A DNA stretch of 64,000 nt from Strix aluco. Its lineage: Eukaryota > Chordata > Aves > Strigiformes > Strigidae. Positions within the stretch are counted from its first letter, which is position 1; each line of letters starts with the position of its first letter. The translations under genes were made by a program, and so were the position numbers. Under the pieces are notes generated by a model. The model searched no databases, was not told where the DNA came from, and worked only from the letters and a program-made list of their open reading frames with translations. Shown piece by piece: positions 44,701 to 52,100 of this stretch. The stretch covers positions 75,472,303 to 75,536,302 of the forward strand of contig NC_133935.1 of NCBI RefSeq assembly GCF_031877795.1, given 5' to 3'.

Positions 44701-47350
44701 GGAAAAGCCAGGGAAACTCTACTTCAACATACAAAAAGATAAACTTGATATCTGGCTCAAAGTTTCTTTGTTATTTAGGTAGGGAGAACCATACAGGAAA
44801 GAGATACCGTTTTGAATACAGTTACTTTTGTATAGCTATTTCCTTTTAACTACCAGTAATATCGTTTGGGGAAGAGCAAAAATCTTCTCACCTCCACCTC
44901 CTTAATGAAAAAGCTCCAAATAGAGCAGAGCTGAGTGAAAGACAGAAAAAAAAATGCTAATTAATGTAAAACGAGGCCAGGGTTGATTTTTCTATGTTAG
45001 GTTTGACACGCCGAAAGGCTTAAAACACAACATATCTTTATAGTAAACCTTTAATTTTTCACAGAGAAATAACATGGCTGTTTGTGAAATTATGGCCATG
45101 GGCTAATAAACTACTGTAAAAATGTCAGCATGCCAGAAGTTACATTCGCAAGTGCTCTGACTCTCCCAATTCCCTATTAGTCACTTAAAAAAAAGTATTT
45201 AAGTTTTGTTAGGTTTTTTTTGTTTAAAGTGTCCAGTCAGACTCAAGGATTCTTGTCCCATTCCTCTTCTATTCCTCCCCCTGCCAAGGATAACTTCACA
45301 ACCCACAGCCCCACTGTGTCCCCTTTATCACTTAATTATCTTGTAAGGATTTGGCTTATTACGCCTTTATTACAAAGTTAATTGTGCATAAACTCAATGC
45401 AGATTGGGTTACCAGGCCTTTGAGGGCAGGGGAAGTTTTGCTATTCAGCTGAAAAGGGCAGGAGGTAATTACAAACTTGCTTTTCTTGTATTGGCGTGAA
45501 TGTGACTTCTTATGCTGCCAGTTTCTGTGGTTCCAAGCGTACACAGAAACACAGATCCTGTTTAAGTCATTTTCAAGCATGGAACTATTTTTTAAAACCT
45601 TATCAAGTTGGACTTGTTTTCACATGCCTAATACATACCTAAGTGTCATGCCCAGTAAGTGTCTAAAGGGAAGCCATAACTAAAATGCAATTGTTACTTA
45701 TTCCAGACAAACGCACTGCAGAAGAAGGTAAAGGACAGAACCCAGAAGACGATGGCTCTTCTTGCAGAGTTATCCATGAAGCAAGCACTTGCCATTAAAC
45801 TCCAGCAGGAAATGAGAGACAAAGAACGATTTTTGATGACTGTTTCATCCAGGATAGATCAAGGCCTTCCCCCGCCTAAAGAAACAGAGAATGAATGGTT
45901 GAAGGTATTACGCAACGAGAAGATGCAAAAAGAAGCAGCTGAAGCCAGAGCTAAAGTAAGTTTTTGCCATACGTTGCAATTAGATCTTCAGCCCCAGCTT
46001 TTCACTGCTCTAGCTTGTCCTTCCAGAAGAGCTGTGCTAGCTCACACTGTGGCTGTTCGCTGCCAAACACGGAGCTCCAGGAGTCAGAGGAGATGATGGC
46101 ACAGACAGAGACAACCACACATTGTGGGTTTGTGGAGATATAAGTGCAGTCTGGTAACACTGCTTACAACTGGTCATTGAATCTTAAGAAGGGAATACAC
46201 TAAAAGGAAATTATTAATTTGTGTGACCACGTTTTGGGATGATGGGTGGGATAACCATTGGTGAAGTACTGCTTTCCCTTTGATTTCAAGGTAAAGCTGC
46301 AAAAGGTGGGGTGTGGTGTTCAGGAAAATAAGTTTAGTGTCTTCCACACACCAGATGCAGTGAACATCAGATCAGAAGCAGCAAGAAATCAGATTGCTGG
46401 GCAAGATACTGAGGGCCAGCAGGGCAGCATATCAAATAGTGCTTCAAACTCTTACCCTGTGGGATATGCCTCCTTAGCTGAGACCGTCAGTGATCCCTGA
46501 GCAGAGCTCCCAGACAAGAAAAAGTAATATAGAATTGAGATGTGCATGCTGAGGGAACTCTTGCTGATGGGAAATAAACTCTGCTATAGGAATCCTTTAG
46601 CTGATCACTCCCAAGGGAATCTGAAAGGTGCACAAAGCTGGGAGAGGAATACACTGTGCATACACTTAAAGAACTCGATGTCACGCAGAGGTGCTGCAGC
46701 AAAACTGGTTTAGCATAAGAAACTTCTCTGTCATTAACACTCCTCCTCATGCTGTGACTCAGTTTCCTTTCAGTGCCAGGGATACAAACTCACTGCAGTA
46801 ACAGTATTTGGGAACAGCTGCTCTCAGCATAAATACAGCCACGTTTTGAAGCATCAGAACTACTGTCTTGTTCCTGAGATGTTCTGTGCACACTTATTAC
46901 AACCTTTAGAAGTTCCTTTAATCTGTTTTCTTCACAAGCAACAAGAGCATTACAGGCTCAAACTGTATACTGTTTAAAAGGACAAACTCACATGGTCGAT
47001 AACTCACGCTTTCCTTTTAATACCCCTCTGGGTTTCCTGGTTTGCTAAGGCCTAGACTGACGGTGTTTCCTTTGTTAGGCATCCTGACACTGGCTGGTGT
47101 TTTAAAGCATATAATCACTCGGTGATCAAAATGTGTTCCTTCACAGCATGCTGCAGAAGAGAAACAAGCTGCAGCACCCAACTGTGTCCACACGACAGCT
47201 GAACAACGCCCAACCGCCTATATCCCAGATGATGAATACAGCCTCCCGCTGCCGCGGCCCTACGGCGCTCTGGCTCCTTTCAAACCGACTGAACCTGGTT
47301 CGAATATGAGACATTTCAGAAAACCTGTTGTAAAGCCAATTGAAATCTGA
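5619..47350 (+). CDS. CCDC146: CCDC146 gene, 3' portion (17 coding exons, N-terminus outside window)
   Basis: Coiled-coil domain containing protein 146. Family knowledge: it sits at centrosomes and centrioles and on sperm-flagellum microtubules, and its loss causes male infertility with malformed flagella. Seen here: 17 exons with AG/GT borders and matching phases, totalling 2712 coding bases (903 residues plus TGA); the human protein is about 955 residues, so roughly 50 N-terminal residues are missing upstream. The product is almost entirely charged heptad-type coiled coil (rich in E, K, Q, L), ending in a non-coiled tail with [10 protein letters not shown] and a final KPIEI. Identity rests on recalled similarity along the whole length, including [20 protein letters not shown] and the tail. 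Exon borders were set by hand; two are weaker (donor after 25755; start at 5619). The entry spans introns; the exons are listed separately. Confidence 0.93.
5702..6871. other. CCDC146 intron, nothing recognised
   Basis: AT-rich intron up to the first CR1. A short GT-repeat (TGTGTGTGT) near 6329 is the only simple repeat. Confidence 0.5.
6872..8592 (-). mobile_element. CR1 LINE, 5'-truncated, antisense
   Basis: CR1 non-LTR retrotransposon copy about 1.7 kb long, inserted with its 3' end at the left (the tail-like TCATAGGATCATAGAAT at 6872). Reading the - strand gives broken ORF2 pieces in several frames: linker (KSMGPD-like), RT motif [20 protein letters not shown], palm motif altered to FADNTKL, and the C-terminal [20 protein letters not shown]. 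Stops and frame breaks show it is dead. The start of ORF2 is missing, as usual for 5'-truncated CR1. The right end is approximate. Confidence 0.92.
8029..8073. repeat. three tandem 15-bp units inside CR1
   Basis: CCTTATCCACCA followed by a variable three bases, three times in a row. On the element's coding strand this repeats Met/Leu-Val-Asp-Lys. A small in-frame expansion within the reverse-transcriptase region. Confidence 0.85.
8593..10477. other. CCDC146 intron between two CR1 copies
   Basis: AT-rich unique-looking sequence, with a strongly AT-rich patch around 8885-8940. No gene or repeat recognised. Confidence 0.5.
10478..11712 (+). mobile_element. CR1 LINE fragment, sense to CCDC146
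   Basis: About 1.2 kb of CR1 ORF2 on the + strand. Begins in the RT region ([22 protein letters not shown]), includes [20 protein letters not shown] and the palm motif FADDTKL in an open stretch at 10624-11229, and ends in the region after [10 protein letters not shown]. The usual CR1 tail is absent, so both ends are cut. Several stops and frame changes; not active. Confidence 0.9.
11621..11660 (+). repeat. 20-bp tandem duplication inside CR1
   Basis: TCCCCAGGGAAGTGGTGGA occurs twice back to back, the 20th base differing (T/C). The duplication is within the conserved ORF2 C-terminal (PREVVD) coding stretch of the element. Confidence 0.9.
11713..12918. other. CCDC146 intron, nothing recognised
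   Basis: Unique-looking AT-rich sequence between CR1 fragments. No exon-like open frame with splice signals was seen. Confidence 0.5.
12919..13050 (-). mobile_element. short CR1 3'-end fragment, antisense
   Basis: Starts with GGCATCATAGGATAATTCAG and continues with the CR1 3'-end pattern (AACAGACCTCAGGAGGTCTC, GGTCCAACCTC). About 130 bp, lying less than 100 bp before the CCDC146 exon at 13139. Confidence 0.75.
13139..13348 (+). CDS. CCDC146: CCDC146 coding exon 2 in window
   Basis: Acceptor TTTAATGTAG, donor GTAGGT. Encodes about residues 28-97 of the window product, including [20 protein letters not shown] and the run [13 protein letters not shown]; coiled coil. Starts with one base and ends with two bases of split codons, matching both neighbours. 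The reading frame meets TAG right after the donor, which confirms the splice. Confidence 0.93.
13349..14879. other. start of the 8.2-kb CCDC146 intron
   Basis: AT-rich; nothing recognised except that the old LINE-like remnant may begin a little left of the boundary given for it (from about 14700). Confidence 0.45.
14880..15240 (-). mobile_element. ancient CR1/L3-like LINE remnant
   Basis: The run TTGCAACACCCTGGGCAACA, then AGTTCCACGGATTAACTATG, ACCTCCTTTCTTTTTTGAAC and TAGATCTCTTTTACATCCCC follows the order of the 3' part of old CR1/L3-type elements (antisense). Diverged; subfamily not assigned, ends approximate. Confidence 0.5.
15241..21579. other. remainder of the 8.2-kb CCDC146 intron
   Basis: No exon or clear mobile element seen. 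A 119-codon open frame on the - strand at 15283-15642 lies in purine-rich DNA and is probably chance. Its T-rich reading gives hydrophobic low-complexity protein. Confidence 0.45.
21580..21637 (+). CDS. CCDC146: CCDC146 coding exon 3 in window (58 bp)
   Basis: Short exon between acceptor TTTTCCTGTAG and donor GTAAGC. Completes a Cys codon and then encodes [19 protein letters not shown], ending in phase 0. It follows an 8.2-kb intron. Too short for open-frame detection; recognised by family pattern and by splice phase. Confidence 0.88.
21638..22183. other. CCDC146 intron (546 bp)
   Basis: AT-rich; only splice signals at its ends are recognised. Confidence 0.7.
22184..22360 (+). CDS. CCDC146: CCDC146 coding exon 4 in window
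   Basis: Acceptor after a T-rich tract ending TTAAAG, donor GTAACA; 177 bp, phase 0 at both ends. Encodes 59 residues of coiled coil ([20 protein letters not shown] and on to LLEKQANLK). Confidence 0.9.
22361..22961. other. CCDC146 intron (601 bp)
   Basis: AT-rich with a small GT/AT-rich patch just after the donor; nothing else seen. Confidence 0.7.
22962..23035 (+). CDS. CCDC146: CCDC146 coding exon 5 in window (74 bp)
   Basis: Acceptor TTTTGTCACTAG, donor GTATGC. Encodes [20 protein letters not shown] plus NQKK and ends with two bases (AT) of an Ile codon. The break in the coiled coil (GVPSRLG) is in the same place as in mammalian CCDC146. Confidence 0.88.
23036..24378. other. CCDC146 intron (1.3 kb)
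   Basis: No repeat or gene recognised. Confidence 0.6.
24379..24606 (+). CDS. CCDC146: CCDC146 coding exon 6 in window
   Basis: Acceptor ATCTACAG, donor GTTAGA; 228 bp. Completes Ile and encodes about residues 201-276, highly charged coiled coil ([29 protein letters not shown]), ending with two bases of an Arg codon. Confidence 0.92.
24607..25568. other. CCDC146 intron (1.0 kb)
   Basis: No repeat or gene recognised; small - strand open frames here lack splice or homology support. Confidence 0.6.
25569..25755 (+). CDS. CCDC146: CCDC146 coding exon 7 in window
   Basis: Acceptor TCTATACAG; begins with the last base of the Arg codon and encodes about residues 277-339 ([42 protein letters not shown]). 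The donor GTCTGT is weak, but this border gives phase 0 and the family-like junction KLE|VEAIPK with the next exon. Confidence 0.85.
25756..28395. other. CCDC146 intron (2.6 kb) with hairpin
   Basis: Holds the perfect inverted repeat at 26722-26756; otherwise unique-looking sequence with scattered short open frames only. Confidence 0.6.
26722..26756. repeat. perfect inverted repeat, 16-bp arms, 3-bp spacer
   Basis: Left arm TTTTAAGTAGTTAAAG, spacer GAA, right arm CTTTAACTACTTAAAA, exactly complementary. Lies in the CCDC146 intron between the exons at 25569 and 28396. Able to form a hairpin in DNA or RNA; no function recognised. Confidence 0.9.
28396..28491 (+). CDS. CCDC146: CCDC146 coding exon 8 in window
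   Basis: Acceptor TTATTTTTGTAG, donor GTGTTG; 96 bp, phase 0 at both ends. Encodes [20 protein letters not shown] and then [13 protein letters not shown] 130-codon open frame on the opposite strand covers this exon and is its shadow. Confidence 0.9.
28762..28815. repeat. short tandem repeat of TATGGGTATAAAT-type units
   Basis: Three copies of ATGGGTATAAAT, two of them preceded by CTAGTAT. Intronic, AT-rich. Each unit contains a TATA-like TATAAAT by composition only. Confidence 0.75.
29604..29621. repeat. poly-T run
   Basis: An uninterrupted T tract of about 18 bases in the intron before the exon at 29740. No adjoining element was recognised. Confidence 0.8.
29740..29910 (+). CDS. CCDC146: CCDC146 coding exon 9 in window
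   Basis: Acceptor TTTTCTTTAG, donor GTAAAA; 171 bp, 57 codons, phase 0 at both ends. Encodes [20 protein letters not shown] through DVQKTQ, amphipathic coiled coil with three cysteines. Confidence 0.92.
29911..31282. other. CCDC146 intron (1.4 kb)
   Basis: AT-rich, with a short CA run near 30688. No gene or element recognised. Confidence 0.6.
31283..31371 (+). CDS. CCDC146: CCDC146 coding exon 10 in window (89 bp)
   Basis: Acceptor TTTAAATTTCAG, strong donor GTAAGA. Encodes [20 protein letters not shown] and a basic KKRKREIQN, ending with two bases of a Gln codon. Confidence 0.9.
31489..31653 (+). CDS. CCDC146: CCDC146 coding exon 11 in window
   Basis: Only 117 bp after the previous exon. 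Acceptor TTTCTTCAG, consensus donor GTGAGT. Encodes about residues 458-512: [18 protein letters not shown], then a coiled stretch ending NTVITKE; two bases of an Arg codon are left over. Confidence 0.92.
31678..32080 (-). mobile_element. old CR1-like remnant
   Basis: Starts ATCACAATTATAGAAATG and contains GAATCTAGTCCAAC and TTCCTTTGTATCACAGTTCT in an order like an antisense CR1 3' region. Heavily diverged; boundaries approximate. Confidence 0.4.
32081..34034. other. CCDC146 intron, right part
   Basis: Contains only the possible MIR-like remnant; the rest is unassigned. Confidence 0.5.
33125..33240. repeat. possible MIR-like SINE remnant
   Basis: ATGGGGAAAATAAATCAGAA, then GCTTTGCACAGAGTAATTCA and GATGGAGCCCG, follows the order of the conserved core of MIR-type SINEs (ATGGGAAACTGAGGC..., then a CACA..AGTAA part, then a GCAGAGCC part). 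Diverged and short, so uncertain. Confidence 0.35.
34035..34259 (+). CDS. CCDC146: CCDC146 coding exon 12 in window
   Basis: Acceptor TATGTTAAAG, donor GTATAT; 225 bp. Encodes about residues 513-587: [55 protein letters not shown]. Phase agrees with both neighbours. Confidence 0.93.
34260..34882. other. CCDC146 intron (623 bp)
   Basis: Nothing recognised. Confidence 0.65.
34883..35111 (+). CDS. CCDC146: CCDC146 coding exon 13 in window
   Basis: Acceptor GGTTTATTGCAG, donor GTTGGT; 229 bp ending in phase 0. Encodes residues 588-664 with the diagnostic [11 protein letters not shown] segment, [17 protein letters not shown] and [10 protein letters not shown]. Confidence 0.94.
35112..38480. other. 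left part of 7.4-kb CCDC146 intron
   Basis: No exon or clear element. An A-rich patch near 35986-36022 could be a degraded retroposon tail but lacks other evidence. Confidence 0.45.
38481..39010 (-). mobile_element. old CR1-like remnant
   Basis: Begins CACAGTCATAGAAAAACAGG, then a diverged version of the CR1 3' region (CCAGTCCTTTCTTAACAGTG, TTAACCTTTAGCCTGGATCT, TTAATCATGTTCCTCTCCCA). A T-run near 38860 is included. Older than the copies at 6.9 and 53.4 kb. Confidence 0.5.
39402..40249 (+). mobile_element. solo LTR of an endogenous retrovirus (ERVL-like)
   Basis: 848 bp starting TGAAGTGCTAAGG and ending CAGCAAAACA, so bounded by TG...CA, and flanked by the 5-bp direct repeat CTATT at 39397-39401 and 40250-40254. 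A TATA-like TATATATA lies near 40013 and an AGTAAA signal at 40183, followed by CTGGTGTCCGAGTTTAATTG, typical of an LTR end and giving the + orientation. No gag, pol or env sequence is present, so it is a solo LTR left by recombination. The 5-bp duplication suits ERVL or ERVK-like groups; family not assigned. Confidence 0.7.
40255..41539. other. CCDC146 intron between LTR and GC-rich block
   Basis: Open frames of up to 106 codons (40860-41180) have no recognised family and no splice context; nothing else seen. Confidence 0.45.
41540..42000. other. GC-rich intronic block
   Basis: A clear GC-rich island in an otherwise AT-rich intron of CCDC146, with many C runs and some CpGs. It carries a 136-codon proline- and serine-rich open frame on the + strand (41562-41972) and an overlapping open frame on the - strand. 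No domain, splice context or homology is recognised; the frames may simply reflect low stop frequency in GC-rich DNA. Confidence 0.6.
42001..42526. other. end of 7.4-kb CCDC146 intron
   Basis: Nothing recognised apart from the acceptor of the exon at 42527. Confidence 0.55.
42527..42655 (+). CDS. CCDC146: CCDC146 coding exon 14 in window
   Basis: Follows a 7.4-kb intron. Acceptor TTTGTTTGCTAG, donor GTAACA; 129 bp, phase 0 at both ends. Encodes [20 protein letters not shown], a less helical linker ([16 protein letters not shown]); positionally equivalent to the proline- and glycine-containing linker in mammals. Confidence 0.9.
42656..44194. other. CCDC146 intron (1.5 kb)
   Basis: More balanced in base content than earlier introns; nothing recognised. 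Confidence 0.6.
44195..44332 (+). CDS. CCDC146: CCDC146 coding exon 15 in window
   Basis: Acceptor CCTTCTCGCTGCAG, donor GTAAGA; 138 bp, phase 0. Encodes [29 protein letters not shown] and QDTLLFAKR, matching the family. More GC-rich than the exons before 35 kb. The longer open frame over this exon is in another frame and is not real. Confidence 0.92.
44333..45706. other. CCDC146 intron (1.4 kb)
   Basis: Nothing recognised. Confidence 0.6.
45707..45955 (+). CDS. CCDC146: CCDC146 coding exon 16 in window
   Basis: Acceptor ACTTATTCCAG, consensus donor GTAAGT; 249 bp, phase 0. Encodes residues 754-836 with [32 protein letters not shown] and [11 protein letters not shown], all strongly family-like. 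Confidence 0.95.
45956..47146. other. CCDC146 intron (1.2 kb)
   Basis: Last intron; nothing recognised beyond the splice sites. Confidence 0.6.
47147..47350 (+). CDS. CCDC146: CCDC146 terminal coding exon with stop
   Basis: Acceptor TTCCTTCACAG. Encodes the last 67 residues and TGA at 47348-47350. Contains [40 protein letters not shown] and the final KPIEI. This non-coiled tail is the best conserved part and makes the gene identity secure. Confidence 0.97.
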   Translation, partial: HAAEEKQAAAPNCVHTTAEQRPTAYIPDDEYSLPLPRPYGALAPFKPTEPGSNMRHFRKPVVKPIEI

Positions 47351-47629
47351 ACAGACAGCACCTAAAGCAGGAGAGGCCGTACTAGCTGCTGAATCTCAAG
47401 GGGCAACAGCATTTACACTGCACTGAAGAAACGTTCAGCAGTGCTTAGTCAAATTCCATACTGACAACAAAGCAGTTGTTAGTGCCACAGTGTTAGCTAG
47501 ATAGTCAGGGATCCAAGTTCCCTTCTCCTGACGAGGAGGAGCCTGGTATCCCAAATGCAGTGCAGTATTTTAACACGTTAAGAAAAATGAATGATGGTCA
47601 TATTACGCTTATTTTTTTCCAGGTGAAGT

Positions 47630-47635
47630 TTTATT
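47630..47635 (-). promoter_or_regulatory. GSAP: candidate poly(A) signal AATAAA for GSAP
   Basis: TTTATT on the + strand reads AATAAA on the - strand, about 1.4 kb past the GSAP stop. Other - strand hexamers lie nearer the stop at 48617-48622 and 47921-47926; which is used cannot be told from sequence. Confidence 0.3.
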
Positions 47636-47659
47636 GCATCTGATTATATAATACATTCC

Positions 47660-47665
47660 ATTAAA
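47660..47665 (+). promoter_or_regulatory. CCDC146: candidate poly(A) signal ATTAAA for CCDC146
   Basis: The common variant hexamer, 310 bp past the CCDC146 stop codon. A canonical AATAAA on the same strand lies further on, so this may be the proximal of two sites. Confidence 0.4.
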
Positions 47666-48224
47666 AAGAAAAGGCTAGAAAATCTTCTGTTGTTATTCAT
47701 ACAGTATGAACAAAGTCCCCATCGCTTACACAAATACACCGAACAGCTTTCTGCAGCCTGGGACTGGAGTTTACACTTGCCAGACAAATTTTAGTTACAT
47801 TGAGAAAAATATTCCTTCCCTCTATGCAGTTACTGAGAAAGCCAAAACTCTTGCCCCACTGATGGCAATGACAAGGGAATGACCATGAACTTGCTGAGTC
47901 GCTCCTGAGAACTGGATCTTTTTATTTCTCTGGTAAGGAACAGGAAGTATCAGTGGAAACGGCTCAGAGTGAATATCACAGGTTGCTATCGAAAACCTGC
48001 CAAATCTATCAAACTATCAATGAGTTTCACTAGTTTAATAGTCTGAAACTTTGAGAGAGTTGTTTTTAAATCCAATAGAGACTGCAGAAATCCTACGTGT
48101 CAGAATTTCAGATTTTCTCTGCATAGCAAACCACTATTACTATCTTAAATTAATGTCACAGTTCAGAACAAAACAAAAAAAAACCAAAACAAGAAACCAA
48201 ACAACACTAGTTCAGTTATATATA

Positions 48225-48230
48225 AATAAA
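48225..48230 (+). promoter_or_regulatory. CCDC146: candidate distal poly(A) signal AATAAA for CCDC146
   Basis: Canonical hexamer on the + strand, 875 bp after the CCDC146 stop. Its use would carry the CCDC146 transcript into the GSAP 3' untranslated region. Confidence 0.3.
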
Positions 48231-49044
48231 AGTTGAAAATGAAGAAAAAACAATCTCCATCATGTCTTTTTGAAGCCAAGGTTTGAACTGTAACATGAAA
48301 GAATGTAAAACTCTGTCCAAGCCACCGTTAAGGTAAATTTCTAAAGAACTTTTTTCTTGTCCTGTACTGCTTACAATATATTATACATATCTTAAAAAAA
48401 CAAACCCAAACTCTGTCATGTGCACTTTAAGAAGTTTATATTTTGTGCTAATTACAAAACTGAATATATTAGAATCCAAGTCCAAAGGCAGAACTACCGT
48501 AAGATAACGCATGACAACCACAAGGAATGAATACATCGTTACTGATGCATTATATACAAGACTGATTCATCATTTGTTAGTCTTACCTGCTTTACAGAAA
48601 CACAGCAAGAAATAATTTTATTACCAGTTTCTTGTTACTGTACAATACAACTGGACTACCTTCTTCAGGATTGTCTATCTTGTTAAAATAATTGACATTA
48701 ATACCAATTCTCACAGTGTGCTTTGATACCCGATGTAGTTCCCCTTATTTGGCCACTTCAGCACAGAACCACAGGTATCTTTCACTGGAAACCTGGGTTT
48801 GTGTCAGACAAATTTCTCTAGGGTTTATCTAGAAGTCAGTGATTTCAGCATTAATTCGTTGCACCAAACAATATTATGAGTAGCTTATGTCAGTAATGGT
48901 GACTACACAAAACTGCAGGTTATTTAGGAAACAACATGACATTTAAGTTTAAAACAAACAGGAAAAGTAGATGGTTGCACACTTCTGTGTGAATACTTTT
49001 TATACAAGAGTACCACAGTTATCCTTCTTCACCAGCATGTTATT

Positions 49045-49145
49045 TCAGGAATATTTGAGGCCCAAAAGGTTCATAGTGTGTTTGAGTGCTGTTTCCTCTA
49101 CAAATCTTACATTAACATGATCTTGGTTTTCATATGGATGCACAT
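49045..49145 (-). CDS. GSAP: GSAP terminal coding exon with stop
   Basis: Acceptor TGTTTTTCTAG. Finishes Asp and encodes [20 protein letters not shown] and [12 protein letters not shown], then TGA (TCA on the + strand at 49045-49047). The FVEE.ALKH..LLGL ending is typical of GSAP; here two or three residues follow it. Confidence 0.94.
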
Positions 49146-52100
49146 CTAGAAAAACATTGTGAGAAAGTTAGTATGTACAAAGTCCTAAGTGTTCTCGTAC
49201 ACTTAGTCCTGCAGTCTATTCAGCATCTTAATCTGCATTACCAAAAGATAAGGGAATAGATGGACCTGTGTTTCCATTCACACAAGACACCTACAGCTTT
49301 CAGTGGACTCGTCTGGATGCTCACCCATGGCAGAAACTTTCCTGTAGTGGGATGTAAATGACAGACCATCTCTGGAGGCTGCTGGGGATTCCCGTACTAA
49401 TTCCACACAGGAGATCCAAACCATGATTTAAGCACAGTAGCTATGTTTGTGCTAGTGCATAAAATGGACCAGGGCATATTCTCATATGATTCTATGTGGT
49501 TTAACTCTTCTTCCTCCCCAAATGGGATGATATCCATACATGGACAATCCTGTTTTAGCCTTCAGGTCCTTATCCTGACTTTTGTTTATTAGTATAGGCA
49601 TAGCCAGTAATGCTAAAATGTAATGCTTCCCTTAATGCACCTTGCTTTTTCAGTGGAATTCAAAATCTTCAGATGCTTAGGTTTAGTCTATGGAGCAAGT
49701 GCCCTAACCAATTTGAATTTAATTTGAAAAAAAGGAACATCATTGAAATAAAAAAAGCCTGTTACTTCAGAGCAGCTCCTGACCTAGTGATCTGGGTGCT
49801 CTTTTCTGAGGTGGAAGATCTGATTTTGGTTACCTCTTAGCCACCACACCATCTAAATAAGGAACAAGGCCTTCTCCCCATTTGAACACAGAGTAACAGC
49901 TACCCCCACGCTGTACATGAACATTTCATTACATATGTTCTGAAAAATGCAAGTTTGCCAACTGGATTCAACACAGAGAGGATGTGGATGAAAGGATATG
50001 CAGCAAGCCCCCTGACACTTCCCATCAGCAGAAAAACAATCAAACCTACATGTTCAGACATCACTGGAATTTTAGCACTCAGTTATGGTCAATATAGCCA
50101 GAATACAGCTAGTGAGAGTATCACAGGGTAACAATTACTGTCTTCCAAAGTACAGAATTAACATTACCTTGATTCTCTATGTCTGCCAGCATATTACTCA
50201 GGTAGTTAAGCGGCAAAAACTCTACAGGGACTGAGAGTCTCTCAGGGACAGGCCTGCTACACTGTAAGGGAAAATATTTCAGGTTAGTTCACAAAGTCAC
50301 ACAGTACCAAGTTTCAGTGTTAGTCTAGAGAAAGGTCAGGAATCTCAACACTGTCAAAGCAAAAGGTTTAGAAAAATGGCCTGCGTGCTCTTACCTGCCT
50401 GTTCCCCAACTTCTCAAGCAAAAGTTTCACATATTTCCGTGCAATGAAATTAGCATTTGTTGGATGATTCCAGAACTGGCGGACCTTTTGACCAAGAGCC
50501 TAGTAAGCAAAAATACAGAAACCAAAAACCTGAGAACATAAACACAGGACAGTGAAAACGTAGGAGAGGTAAAAGGAGGAAAAAAAGGGAAACAAAATCC
50601 AGGCTGTAACACAGACTGCTTTGCTTTCAGACACTGATGACAGAAGCTAAGACATCATTTTTAGCCACGGAGCCTGGCTTTCACAGCCAGTAACTGAGAG
50701 ATTACAATATGCTCCCAAAACATGGGAAACAATAAAATCCTTGCTACTCACTGAGCTACTCAGTAAGTTTCTATCAATCAGTCTGTCCCACTGCCTCTGT
50801 CCTTCTTTGCATGTGTACTTAAATATTAATTGAGGCTTAAAATGACCATTTATCCTTTACTGTGACTCTGGTTTAGATCCACTCTTGTTCCAAAGAGTAA
50901 CACAGACACCCCACTCCTCAATGCTCTGTTCAGGACAGGGCTTCTCTCAGGCTCAGTCTAAGGAATCTTACAAAAGCAGAATGCCGACAAGGAGAGATAC
51001 TGGGAACACAATTTGTATCCCATTATTTAGGACATCATCCTGGGAATTGGCAACATTGATTCACATTCCAAAAGGCAAAAGCGATTCAAACCCAGATGTC
51101 CCAAAGCTTCCAATCCTAACCAATAAGCAAAGAAGTATGAACATACTGTGAAATTAGCTCCACCAATTGTTATTTTCCCTGTCTAGATCTTTTTTTCCTC
51201 CTTCACTTTTGGTTGTATACAGACTACTGAAAGAGTTCATTTAGGAAACACCGGACAGTTTCAATGGTGCTTAAACACTTGCTTTTGATGTAACTGAAGT
51301 CATCTAGTGAATGTAACCTCCTGAAAATAGTCTGAGTGACCCCAAAGTGTCCTTTTTGGCAAACAAACTATTCTCTGTAATTTTTCCCAAAGCTCTAAAT
51401 AGATACAATAAGGCACTGAGCCTACTGTGTGTAACCAGCAGTACACGTCCCCTAAAGCGCTCACGGCTCAGCCCTTCACGTCAAATCGCGGCTGGAATGG
51501 TGTTCCCCACCCACCAGGCCTGGGGCTGACAGCTCAGCGAGGCCCTGTGCTGACCCCAGCTCACCAACCCATGGCCAAAACAAGACACAGAGGACAAAGA
51601 ACCTCCTGTGGAGTTCTCCTTCCCTACCCCTTCTCAAAACTGCTGCCAAACAAAGAAACCCTTGTTAGAGGAAAACCAAAGCAGCACTTCTGGCCATTTG
51701 AACTATACGTTAACAGCCCATAATGAGCAAACAATAAGCAACTTATGTTGAGAAAAGTCTGTACAGCAAGGCAGTCCCCGAGGGGGGATCCCTGGTTTTC
51801 CTCTGCTCACTGAGATGTTGTGCTTCCTCTGCAGTACTGTGGTGGGCACTAAGAACCAAGGGGAAAAAGTCAATCTCCCATTCTGTTGGAACTTTTAATG
51901 GAGCATCAGTAATTAGTTCCAGCATTGAGGCTGAGTCACCTTACCAGTGGGTGAGGCTGGGAGATTTTACAGAGGGGGAGATCTTGTAATTCAATCCCTG
52001 CCACAGAGTTGTGATATGATCAGATTTAACAGCTTTTACTGTACCAGCTTTCAAACATATTTGATAAAATTAATAAAACAAAATGAAGAGGTCACAAGTG

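Larger units (their letters stand above)
47351..49044. other. shared 3' region of CCDC146 (+) and GSAP (-)
   Basis: 1.7 kb between the two stop codons. Holds poly(A) hexamers for both strands in an overlapping order, so the two 3' untranslated regions probably meet or overlap. No open frame of note. Confidence 0.7.
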
